The translations under genes were made by a program, and so were the position numbers. Positions 1 through 6,401 of a DNA stretch of 18,143 bases are shown here, piece by piece. The notes under the pieces were generated by a model that did not search any database, was not told the DNA's origin, and saw only the letters and a program-made list of their open reading frames with translations. The DNA comes from Candidatus Dadabacteria bacterium RIFCSPHIGHO2_12_FULL_53_21 (lineage in GTDB: Bacteria; Desulfobacterota_D; UBA1144; Nemesobacterales; UBA2774), in NCBI GenBank assembly GCA_001775255.1, contig MFCJ01000091.1, positions 2,868 to 21,010 on the forward strand. The letters run 5' to 3'. Position 1 is the first letter of the stretch. Each line of letters begins with the position of its first letter.

Positions 1-883
1 CGAACGAAAGGTCCAGGATCAGGGAAATCATTATTATGAGCATATATATAATCGACGTGCCGAAGGCCTTCCCGTAATCGGTATTCTTTACCGCGCTCCG
101 TATCATCACGTATTCGAAATAGAGACCCGAAACTATAGCGAAGACGGCGTAATAATCGGAGCAGTAATGCAGTATCCAGAGTGAAAGAGACAGGGGCAGG
201 AGCGAAATAGAATATAGGAGTATCATGACGTTCGTAAACTTCGAGCCGAGAGCCACGGGCATGACAGGCACTCCCGCTTTTTTATAATCGAGCTTGTATT
301 TCTGGGCGAGGGCCCAGAAATGAGGGGGCTGCCAGAGCATCATGAACACGAAAAGTATAATTCCGTCGACGCCTATGTGGGGATTTACCGCGGTGTATCC
401 GACGAGCACGGGCAGCGCTCCGGGGAGTCCTCCGAGAATAGTGCCGTAAGGGGAGCTCCGCTTGAGGTAGAGTGTATAAAGGAGCGTATAGCTCAGAATC
501 GCCGCAATGATCAATGCGCCGTTCACCGCGTTCAGATAATAAAAAGAAATAAATAATGAGATCGCTATGAAGACGAGGGATATGAGCGTAGCGGTCTTCT
601 CGCCGACCACCTCGAGCGCGTCCACACGCTTGCTCAGCCTGCTCATGAGCGCATCTATCTGCTTATCGAGGACGTTATTGAGTATGGCGGAGCCGGCGGC
701 GCTCAGGAGCAAGGAAAGTACGGCCAAGAATGTCAACCCGAGGGGCGGGAAACCGCGGTTGGCCAGGACCATCCCGGCGAAACCCGTGAAGGCGACGCTC
801 AGTATTATCCCCGGCTTCGAGAGCAGTATAGTCGAGACGACTATCTTTGCGGGAGCCCTGTCAACGTGCCCGATCGTAGTCAT
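1..883 (-). CDS. ctaB: Heme O synthase (protoheme IX farnesyltransferase), 3' end cut by window edge
   Basis: This UbiA-family integral membrane prenyltransferase adds a farnesyl group to protoheme IX to give heme O, the precursor of heme A for the oxidase encoded beside it. The frame opens with ATG at 883 (MTTIGHVDRAPAK) and stays open to base 1, giving 294 residues; the family is usually about 290-310, so only a few codons can be missing. The first Asp-rich prenyl-diphosphate motif is visible as NNVLDKQIDALMSR at about residues 75-88. The conserved YLKRSSPYGTILGGLPGALP loop follows, then WQPPHFWALA and DYKKAGVPVMPVALG, all diagnostic of CtaB/CyoE. Multiple hydrophobic helices fill the remainder. 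An AAGGG ribosome binding site lies 5 nt before the start. It is the last visible gene of the oxidase operon, 27 bp after ctaA. No terminator is visible; any would lie outside the window. Confidence 0.95.
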   Translation of the reverse strand, partial: MTTIGHVDRAPAKIVVSTILLSKPGIILSVAFTGFAGMVLANRGFPPLGLTFLAVLSLLLSAAGSAILNNVLDKQIDALMSRLSKRVDALEVVGEKTATLISLVFIAISLFISFYYLNAVNGALIIAAILSYTLLYTLYLKRSSPYGTILGGLPGALPVLVGYTAVNPHIGVDGIILFVFMMLWQPPHFWALAQKYKLDYKKAGVPVMPVALGSKFTNVMILLYSISLLPLSLSLWILHYCSDYYAVFAIVSGLYFEYVMIRSAVKNTDYGKAFGTSIIYMLIIMISLILDLSF

Positions 884-910
884 ATATCCCTTTTATTCCT
901 TGCGCCTTTT

Positions 911-1765
911 TTATTGATATTTTTCCTCCATACCCCTGAACCAAGTATAAAGCACGAGAGAAAGTATTAACAGGGCAAAAGAGAGGTGAAGGGCCGTAAC
1001 AGCGAAGTAAAGCTTTGTTTGAACCACTCCGACCCCCAAAACGATTTGGAGAACGACGAGACATATAAGGACAAGCAGCTCTTTGCGGAACATCCGGAGG
1101 CCCTTAGTCATGTACGAGGAGGCAAGAAGTATCAGCACGGTAATAGTAATAACGTATGCCAGGAGCCTGTGGACGAAGTGGTTGAGTATAATTCCCGACA
1201 ACTCGGGCGGGATCCAGTAACCCAGACACTTGGGGAAGTCCGGGCAGGCGAGACCCGAGCCGGAATGTCTTACATATGCGCCCAGCACAGCCTGAACGAA
1301 TACAAGTAATCCCAGGAAGAAGAATAGCCCTTTATAGCCGCCGATACCGAAACGGGGTTTCCGCTTATTTCCGTCATAGAATGATATATAGAGCGTGAGT
1401 GCAAAAATTACAATCGCGTTTGCAAAATGGTATGTCGTAAGGTCCACAGGGAGCTCAAGCAGCACGACGATGCCGCCGAGAACGATCTGCGCCAAAAGAA
1501 GGAGCAATATGATTACCGGGACCAGTTTTACGGGGCCCCTGTAAACGCGGAACCTCTGATAAGAAAGGATGACGAGGAAGAGAGAGGTCACGCCTCCTAT
1601 GATACGGTGCATGAACTCCATATATATATCCCACCTGAAAGGGGGGAGAACCGTCCCGTGACAGAGCGGCCAATCCGGACATGCGAGTCCCGCTTTAAGA
1701 CCGGCAACCAGATTACCCCAAATTAGGAGAAGAAAGAGGAGAAAAAGGGTAATTTTAGCGATCAT
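911..1765 (-). CDS. ctaA: Heme A synthase (COX15/CtaA family)
   Basis: It oxidises the C8 methyl group of heme O to a formyl group, giving heme A, in the cytoplasmic membrane. The 284 residues form about eight hydrophobic segments arranged as two similar halves. Heme-ligand histidines of the family are present: H53 in MEFMHRIIGG (with conserved E50 three residues before), H113 in TYHFANA, H199 in NHFVHRLLAY and H260 in TALHLSFA. Both halves carry a cysteine pair in the first periplasmic loop, C29/C35 in LACPDWPLC and C174/C180 in LACPDFPKC; Bacillus CtaA has such a pair only in the first half. The gene follows ctaF by 12 bp and precedes ctaB. Its ATG lacks a recognisable Shine-Dalgarno sequence. 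A four-codon mini-ORF (MNNS, start at 1776) ends in a TGA overlapping the ctaA ATG, so it may depend on coupling to upstream translation. No earlier in-frame start looks better. Confidence 0.94.
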   Translation of the reverse strand: MIAKITLFLLFLLLIWGNLVAGLKAGLACPDWPLCHGTVLPPFRWDIYMEFMHRIIGGVTSLFLVILSYQRFRVYRGPVKLVPVIILLLLLAQIVLGGIVVLLELPVDLTTYHFANAIVIFALTLYISFYDGNKRKPRFGIGGYKGLFFFLGLLVFVQAVLGAYVRHSGSGLACPDFPKCLGYWIPPELSGIILNHFVHRLLAYVITITVLILLASSYMTKGLRMFRKELLVLICLVVLQIVLGVGVVQTKLYFAVTALHLSFALLILSLVLYTWFRGMEEKYQ

Positions 1766-1777
1766 GAATTATTCATT

Positions 1778-2086
1778 CTAGGGGACTATAGTCCTCGTAA
1801 ACGTGTCCGTAATCGTCATGCCGATCAGGAGCGCAAGCAGTAGCAGCGGGAAGAGCGCGAATACCCACGTGATCGAGTCCTCCAGCTTGAGGTGCATGAA
1901 ATAAAGAGCCACTATGGACGCTTTTATCGAGGCGATCACGAGCGCTATGACTATGTTGAGCATCCCGAAATTTATATAAGACACATATACCGTGATAGCC
2001 GTCATAACCATGAGCGCAGCCCATACTATTATGTATGTCTTGTTGCCCGTTATATGATGTTCTTCAGCATGTGAATGCGTAGCCAT
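1778..2086 (-). CDS. ctaF: Cytochrome c oxidase subunit IV (caa3-type small subunit)
   Basis: A small membrane subunit of the caa3-type oxidase; subunit IV proteins lie at the edge of the complex and are thought to assist assembly or stability rather than catalysis. The 102-residue product has a polar, His-rich N-terminus (MATHSHAEEHH) and three hydrophobic helices at about residues 18-38, 43-66 and 74-96. The middle region VIASIKASIVALYFMHLKLE is the hallmark of the prokaryotic COX4 family. The start at 2086 has a GGAGG site 9 nt upstream. It lies 16 bp after ctaE and 12 bp before ctaA. Family assignment rests on that motif, the length and the position behind subunit III. Confidence 0.9.
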   Translation of the reverse strand: MATHSHAEEHHITGNKTYIIVWAALMVMTAITVYVSYINFGMLNIVIALVIASIKASIVALYFMHLKLEDSITWVFALFPLLLLALLIGMTITDTFTRTIVP

Positions 2087-2102
2087 TCTTCATTTCCTCC
2101 GT

Positions 2103-2708
2103 TCAGCCTATGAGATAAAGTAACGGGAAAAGATATATCCATATCAAGTCCACAAGGTGCCAGTAAAGTCCTCCCACTTCGACGGGTGTGCTGTACTTGG
2201 CCGTGAACTTTCCTTTTAGCGTCAGGACGAATAAAACCGAGAGTATCGTGAGCCCTATGAAGACGTGAAGCATGTGGAGCCCGGTCATTAGGAAATATAA
2301 AGAGAAGAATATGCTCGTGTCGGGGTATATGTGGTGATGGAACTTGGCGCTGTACTCGAAATACTTTACGACGCCGAACCCGAGGCCGCAGAGTATAGTG
2401 ATCAGGATCAGGATAGCCGTAACCTTTTGTTTCCCGCGCTGAATAGCAGATACGCCCATGGCCATGGTCAAACTGCTGAATATCAGTATGCACGTGTTTA
2501 CCGCGCCCATCTTCTTGTTCAGCTCCACGTGCTGCTCGAAAAACATCTCGGGATACTTGGCGCGGAAAATCGCGTAAGCCGCGAAAAGCCCCCCGAATAG
2601 CAATATCTCCGTCCCGAGGAACAGCCACATGCCGAGCTTCGAAGAGCTGTACTCGACAGCAGGGTCCATGTGGTGTCCGTGTGAATGTTCCGTGCTCGCA
2701 TCTCCCAT
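2103..2708 (-). CDS. ctaE: Cytochrome c oxidase subunit III
   Basis: Membrane subunit of the terminal oxidase; subunit III stabilises subunit I and supports sustained proton uptake, without binding metal itself. The 201-residue protein has five predicted helices, the short form typical of bacterial ctaE, lacking the first two helices of the mitochondrial seven-helix version. Recognisable family segments are KLGMWLFLGTEILLFGGLFA near residues 24-43, YFLMTGLHMLHVFIGL near 138-153, and the C-terminal YWHLVDLIWIYLFPLLYL. The N-terminus is His-rich (STEHSHGHH). A GGAGG site sits 6 nt before the ATG. It lies 12 bp downstream of ctaD in the same operon. Confidence 0.95.
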   Translation of the reverse strand: MGDASTEHSHGHHMDPAVEYSSSKLGMWLFLGTEILLFGGLFAAYAIFRAKYPEMFFEQHVELNKKMGAVNTCILIFSSLTMAMGVSAIQRGKQKVTAILILITILCGLGFGVVKYFEYSAKFHHHIYPDTSIFFSLYFLMTGLHMLHVFIGLTILSVLFVLTLKGKFTAKYSTPVEVGGLYWHLVDLIWIYLFPLLYLIG

Positions 2709-2720
2709 TTGGGCCTCCGA

Positions 2721-4322
2721 TTATTTCTTTTTCCCGTAGCCGTACGACCAGTCGGTCACGTGCGGTATTTCCTCAAAATTCTCAAGCGGCGGGGGTGAAG
2801 GCACCTGCCATTCGAGGGAAAGCGACCCGTAGGGGTTCTGAGGGGCTTTCTCTCCGTTTATAAGACCTGCTATGAGGTTTAATGTCATGATGAATATGCC
2901 GAACCCGAGTATCCAGGAGCCGTAAGTGGAAAGCGACATAAGCGATTCGAACTGTGGTGGGTACGTGGCGTATCTTCTGGGCATTCCCTGTACTCCGAGA
3001 AAGAATTGGGGGAAGAACGTTACGTTGAAACCTATGAATATGAAGAGCCACGCGATCTTCGCCACCGTTTCGTTAAACATCCTGCCGAACCACTTCGGGT
3101 ACCAGAAATGGAGAGCGCCGAAGAATCCCATGACGGTTCCGCCGATCATCACGTAGTGCATATGAGCCACTACGAAATAGGTATCGTGAAGGTGGATGTC
3201 CGCGGCAAGGGCGCCCAGAAAGAGGCCCGTAAGACCGCCGATCGTGAAGAGGAAGATAAAAGCGAGGGCGTACAACATCGCGGAGTGCAGGTGTATGGAA
3301 CCCTTATAGAGGGTAGCCGTCCAGTTAAATACCTTGATAGCCGTCGGGATGGCGACCAGGAAAGTCAGAAACGAGAATATAGTCGCTGCGATGTCCGAAA
3401 TCCCGCTCGTGAACATATGGTGCGCCCAGACGAGGAAGCTGATGAACGCAATGCCGAGACTCGAATACGCTATTGCCTTATAGCCGAATATCGGCTTTCT
3501 CGCGAAAACCGGGATGATCTCGGATATGACTCCCATAGCGGGAATGATCATGATATAGACTGCGGGGTGGGAATAGAACCAGAAAAAGTTTTGGAACAGT
3601 ACCGGGTCTCCCCCTTTTGCCGGGTCGAAGAAGCCGACGCCCAGTGTTCTCTCGGTTATTAATAGGAGAAGCGTGATCCCCACGACAGGCGTCGCCAGAA
3701 GCTGCAGAATCGCAGTAGCGTAAGAAGCCCATATAAAGAGGGGGAGCCTGTGCCATGTCATGCCGGGGGCCCTCATCTTATGGATCGTGACTATGAAGTT
3801 AAGCCCAGTAAGAATCGACGAGAAGCCGAGGACGAACACGCCTAGGGTTATCAACACGACGTCGGTGTCGGTCGTCGCGCTGTAGGGTGTGTAGAACGTC
3901 CATCCCGTGTCGGCCGGCTTAGCGAGGGCTATGAGCACAATCGCAGCGCCCAGCAGGTAAATCCAATAACTTCCAAGGTTGAGCTTGGGAAACGCAACGT
4001 CGGGGGCCCCTATCATAAGGGGTATCAGGAAGTTGCCGAAGCTCGCGGCGAGGCCGGGGACGATAAAGAAGAAGACCATTATCGAGCCGTGGAGCGTGAA
4101 GAGCACGTTATATGTATGCGGCTGAACAAAATCCGAAGCAGGGGTCAGAAGCTCGTATCTCATGAGGAGAGCGAACACGCCCGCCACGAGGAAGAAGAAC
4201 GAGATCGAAATCAGATACATTATTCCTATGCGCTTGTGGTCGGTAGTAAGAATCCATGACAATATCCCCTTCTTCTCGAGAAAGGGAACATATACATTGT
4301 GGGCAATCGTATGATTTGCCAT
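2721..4322 (-). CDS. ctaD: Cytochrome c oxidase subunit I, A2-type heme-copper oxidase
   Basis: Catalytic subunit that reduces O2 to water at the heme a3-CuB centre and pumps protons. The 533 residues hold about 12 core helices. All six metal-ligand histidines are visible: H78 and H389 (low-spin heme), H252, H301 and H302 (CuB), and H387 (heme a3). Y256 in SHPAVY is positioned for the His-Tyr crosslink. The D-channel entrance Asp is D108 (GAPDVAFPKLN) and the K-channel Thr/Lys are T327 and K330 in PTAIKVFNW. The usual A1-type glutamate in GHPEVY is absent. Instead the protein has Y250-S251 just before HPAVY, the YS signature of A2-type oxidases as in Thermus and Rhodothermus caa3 enzymes. A strong AAGGAGG site lies 8 nt before the ATG. 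It sits between ctaC (28 bp) and ctaE (12 bp). Confidence 0.98.
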   Translation of the reverse strand: MANHTIAHNVYVPFLEKKGILSWILTTDHKRIGIMYLISISFFFLVAGVFALLMRYELLTPASDFVQPHTYNVLFTLHGSIMVFFFIVPGLAASFGNFLIPLMIGAPDVAFPKLNLGSYWIYLLGAAIVLIALAKPADTGWTFYTPYSATTDTDVVLITLGVFVLGFSSILTGLNFIVTIHKMRAPGMTWHRLPLFIWASYATAILQLLATPVVGITLLLLITERTLGVGFFDPAKGGDPVLFQNFFWFYSHPAVYIMIIPAMGVISEIIPVFARKPIFGYKAIAYSSLGIAFISFLVWAHHMFTSGISDIAATIFSFLTFLVAIPTAIKVFNWTATLYKGSIHLHSAMLYALAFIFLFTIGGLTGLFLGALAADIHLHDTYFVVAHMHYVMIGGTVMGFFGALHFWYPKWFGRMFNETVAKIAWLFIFIGFNVTFFPQFFLGVQGMPRRYATYPPQFESLMSLSTYGSWILGFGIFIMTLNLIAGLINGEKAPQNPYGSLSLEWQVPSPPPLENFEEIPHVTDWSYGYGKKK

Positions 4323-4350
4323 AAAACTAACCTCCTTGGAAAACGAACAT

Positions 4351-5289
4351 CTATTTTAACGTCTTTATATACGCTACGAGCGCCGTTACGTCCTCGTCGC
4401 TCAGTATACCCTTAAACGACGGCATGACCGGTGCGAAACCTTTAACAACCTGCGCTTGGGGCTCCAGTATTGACTGCCTTATATAATTCTCGTCCACATC
4501 GACTGTGGAGCCGTCCTGTAACTCGACCGGATGACCGAAAATGCCCTTGAAAGAAGGGCCTACAATTTTAGAGCCGTCCAGGCTGTGGCAGGCATTACAC
4601 CCTTTTTCTTTGTAAATTTTTGCACCCAGCTCGGCGGGGGGGAGAGACGCCACGCCGACGCCCTCATCGACCTTTACGCCCTTTTCCCAGATCTCGTATG
4701 CTTCAGGGCTTAGCACTATGACCTTCCCGAGCATCGCCGAATGACCCGTACCGCAGTACTCGGCGCAGAAAATATCGAATGTCCCGATTTTGGTGGGAGT
4801 AAACCAGAGCTGGGTGTATCTGCCGGGTACCAGGTCCTGCTTCACGCGGAACGCGGGAACGAAGAAGCTGTGGAGCACGTCCTGGGCCTCCATAACGAGC
4901 CTGACGGGCCTGTTGTACTGCACGTAAAGTTCGTTTATCGTCTTCTTGCCGTTGTAATAATCAAACGTCCAGAGCCACTGCTTTCCCTGAACGCTAATTT
5001 CGACGGCGTCCTTGGGCGGTGTCCTCATGTCCTTGAAAACCACATAACCGTAAACGAAAAGCACGATGAGAAGTATGGAGGGTATCACGGTCCAGATTAT
5101 CTCGAGGGGCTCGCTTCCCGTGATGTAGGGGGTTTCCTCGTCTTCGCTCTTTCTCCTGTATTTGATAGCGAAATATACGAGCACTACGGTGATGAGTATG
5201 AAGAATACAAGCGACATCAGAGTAATCAGAAGCAATACTCCGTCAACCTTGCTTGCCAGATTCGATGCTACCTCGGGAATCCAAGTCAT
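4351..5289 (-). CDS. ctaC: Cytochrome c oxidase subunit II with fused cytochrome c domain (caa3 type)
   Basis: It receives electrons and passes them to subunit I through the CuA centre. Of 312 residues, about 1-90 form two membrane helices (roughly 17-41 and 64-84) and 95-195 the periplasmic cupredoxin domain. CuA ligands are visible: H140 in QDVLHSFFVPAFR, then C175, E177, C179, H183 and M186 in CAEYCGTGHSAM. Residues 218-312 form a class I cytochrome c domain with CNACH (C231, C234, H235) and probable axial Met M289 in APVMPSF. This makes the enzyme caa3-type and suggests that it accepts electrons through the tethered heme. No cleaved lipoprotein signal is seen. The best ribosome site, GGAGG, is 14 nt from the ATG, longer than usual, but an in-frame stop lies between them and no better start exists. 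It follows sco by 25 bp. Confidence 0.97.
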   Translation of the reverse strand: MTWIPEVASNLASKVDGVLLLITLMSLVFFILITVVLVYFAIKYRRKSEDEETPYITGSEPLEIIWTVIPSILLIVLFVYGYVVFKDMRTPPKDAVEISVQGKQWLWTFDYYNGKKTINELYVQYNRPVRLVMEAQDVLHSFFVPAFRVKQDLVPGRYTQLWFTPTKIGTFDIFCAEYCGTGHSAMLGKVIVLSPEAYEIWEKGVKVDEGVGVASLPPAELGAKIYKEKGCNACHSLDGSKIVGPSFKGIFGHPVELQDGSTVDVDENYIRQSILEPQAQVVKGFAPVMPSFKGILSDEDVTALVAYIKTLK

Positions 5290-5314
5290 GAGTTTCTTTT
5301 AAACCTCCATTCTC

Positions 5315-6127
5315 CTATTCGGGTTCCTTCCTCTCTCTTCTCCAGAAATACGTAAGCACCCCGCAAATCGACAATAGCGTAACGACCCCGCCGACTTTGA
5401 CGACATTCAACGCCTTGAGCGCATATTTTTTACCGACCGGATCGAATTCATAGCAGAAAAGTAGAAGCTTGTTTAACATTTCGGATGATCCGATTCTTCC
5501 CCTGGACGCTTCGAGGAGCGACAGCCTGAAATCGCCGGGCTCGTATTGAATACCCGGGAGGTACCTCGAAATTTTCCCCTCCGGAGTGAGAATAATTAAT
5601 GCCGATGCGTGCGCGAATTCGTCGCCGTCGACCTTATACCTGAAGCCTACGGCTTCAGTCAGCCGGCGTATGTTCTCGGCATCGGACGTCAGAAATACCC
5701 AATTCTCCATTCCCGGATCCCCGTGCTTTACCATTTCACGGTATCTCGAGGCCTTCGTGCCCGACAGCTCCGGCGTGTCTTTTGGATCGAAGCTCACCGT
5801 CAGGACCTTAAAGTCTTTTCCTATCTCGAGCGAGTTTTGCTCATTCATTACCTGAACGAGCCCGTCCGTAGCAAAATTGCACAACCTCGGACAGCCGAAA
5901 TAGACGAGGTTTAATATCAGAGGTTTAGCCGGATTGAAAAAGTCTTTTAGCTCTACAGTCTCATTGCTTTCAGAAGTGAACCTGATATCGCCGGGAACGA
6001 ATTCTCCGGTCTTTTCGTCAATACCGATTTCCTTTACGTCTCTCGAATCGGTTATACCAAATACATAATTTGTTGAAAATAGTAACAGAAGAACCGGAAT
6101 CGTTAACAGCAGTCTGTGATTATACAT
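5315..6127 (-). CDS. sco: SCO1/SenC family copper chaperone for the CuA site
   Basis: SCO proteins deliver copper to, or act as thiol reductants for, the CuA site of oxidase subunit II. The 270-residue product has an N-terminal signal sequence (about residues 1-24). A thioredoxin-like fold follows, with the copper-binding motif FGCPRLC (C79 and C83) and the distal ligand H173 in DEFAHASALIIL; all three conserved ligands are present. Unlike N-anchored mitochondrial Sco1, it also has a C-terminal hydrophobic helix at about 243-261 followed by positive charges (WRRERK), so the domain is probably held on the periplasmic face by its C-terminal anchor. It is the first gene of the oxidase operon, directly upstream of its likely client ctaC. 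The SD is weak (AGG about 9 nt from ATG). I saw no convincing sigma70 promoter for it in 6128-6300. Confidence 0.93.
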   Translation of the reverse strand: MYNHRLLLTIPVLLLLFSTNYVFGITDSRDVKEIGIDEKTGEFVPGDIRFTSESNETVELKDFFNPAKPLILNLVYFGCPRLCNFATDGLVQVMNEQNSLEIGKDFKVLTVSFDPKDTPELSGTKASRYREMVKHGDPGMENWVFLTSDAENIRRLTEAVGFRYKVDGDEFAHASALIILTPEGKISRYLPGIQYEPGDFRLSLLEASRGRIGSSEMLNKLLLFCYEFDPVGKKYALKALNVVKVGGVVTLLSICGVLTYFWRRERKEPE

Positions 6128-6261
6128 ATTTCAAGCCTGCTCCATGTCACGCCCGAACAAATATCCCGTCACACAAGACCGTTCATTCCCGAAACCGCAC
6201 GCATTTTTTATCATCATTTGGGGTAAACACAGGATATTTTATTGAAATAAAAGCAGGTTAT

Positions 6262-6274
6262 AGATTCTCAATCT
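6262..6274. repeat. Short inverted repeat in the sco/P1-peptidase divergent region
   Basis: AGATT-CTC-AATCT is a perfect 5-bp inverted repeat with a 3-bp centre, 135 bp upstream of the sco start. Together with two further inverted repeats at 6292-6311 and 6326-6345 it makes this 274-bp AT-rich gap unusually rich in dyad symmetry. It could be an operator for sco transcription or chance; the sequence alone does not decide. Confidence 0.35.
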
Positions 6275-6291
6275 CCCGAACCCTATTAACC

Positions 6292-6311
6292 TAAAATCGT
6301 GGAAGATTTTA
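6292..6311. repeat. 7-bp inverted repeat in divergent intergenic region
   Basis: The arms TAAAATC (6292-6298) and GATTTTA (6305-6311) are perfectly complementary around a 6-bp loop. The stem is AT-rich and only a short T run follows on the plus strand, so it is a poor intrinsic terminator. No gene ends here on either strand. A protein-binding site is the likelier role if it has one. Confidence 0.4.
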
Positions 6312-6325
6312 TCCTATTATCATAT

Positions 6326-6345
6326 CCTGTCAAGTTATTGGCAGG
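6326..6345. promoter_or_regulatory. 8-bp inverted repeat upstream of the P1-peptidase promoter (possible operator)
   Basis: The arms CCTGTCAA (6326-6333) and TTGGCAGG (6338-6345) pair over 8 positions, with one mismatch as DNA (a G-U pair if transcribed), around the loop GTTA. It ends 21 bp upstream of the proposed -35 at 6367. It has no following U tract on either strand and no gene ending nearby, which argues against a terminator and for a regulator-binding dyad. The regulator is unknown. Confidence 0.4.
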
Positions 6346-6366
6346 TGGGATGAAATAGGGCAAACT

Positions 6367-6394
6367 TTGAAATAAAAAATAATGATTTTAGAAT
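6367..6394 (+). promoter_or_regulatory. Sigma70-type promoter for the P1 peptidase gene
   Basis: TTGAAA (6367-6372) and TAGAAT (6389-6394) each match the consensus in five of six positions and are separated by 16 bp. Transcription would start near 6400-6402, essentially at the ATG at 6402. No Shine-Dalgarno sequence lies in front of that ATG, so promoter and start together predict a leaderless mRNA. Confidence 0.55.
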
Positions 6395-6401
6395 AGTCTA
6401 C

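Noticed and set aside
2050..2628. A 192-codon minus-strand frame over ctaE and the start of ctaF
   Set aside because: It is a same-strand shift of the ctaE frame with Arg/His-rich low-information sequence. ctaE itself is unmistakable.
3274..3310. Possible loss of the K-channel lysine in ctaD (His in place of Lys near residues 344-346)
   Set aside because: The K-channel Thr and Lys of this family lie in PTxxKVFNW, and T327 and K330 are present there. The His region is a different loop.
3006..3662. A 218-codon open frame on the plus strand, antisense to ctaD
   Set aside because: It lies wholly inside the strongly conserved subunit I gene, and its composition is charged and unstructured with no family motif. 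It is a shadow frame.
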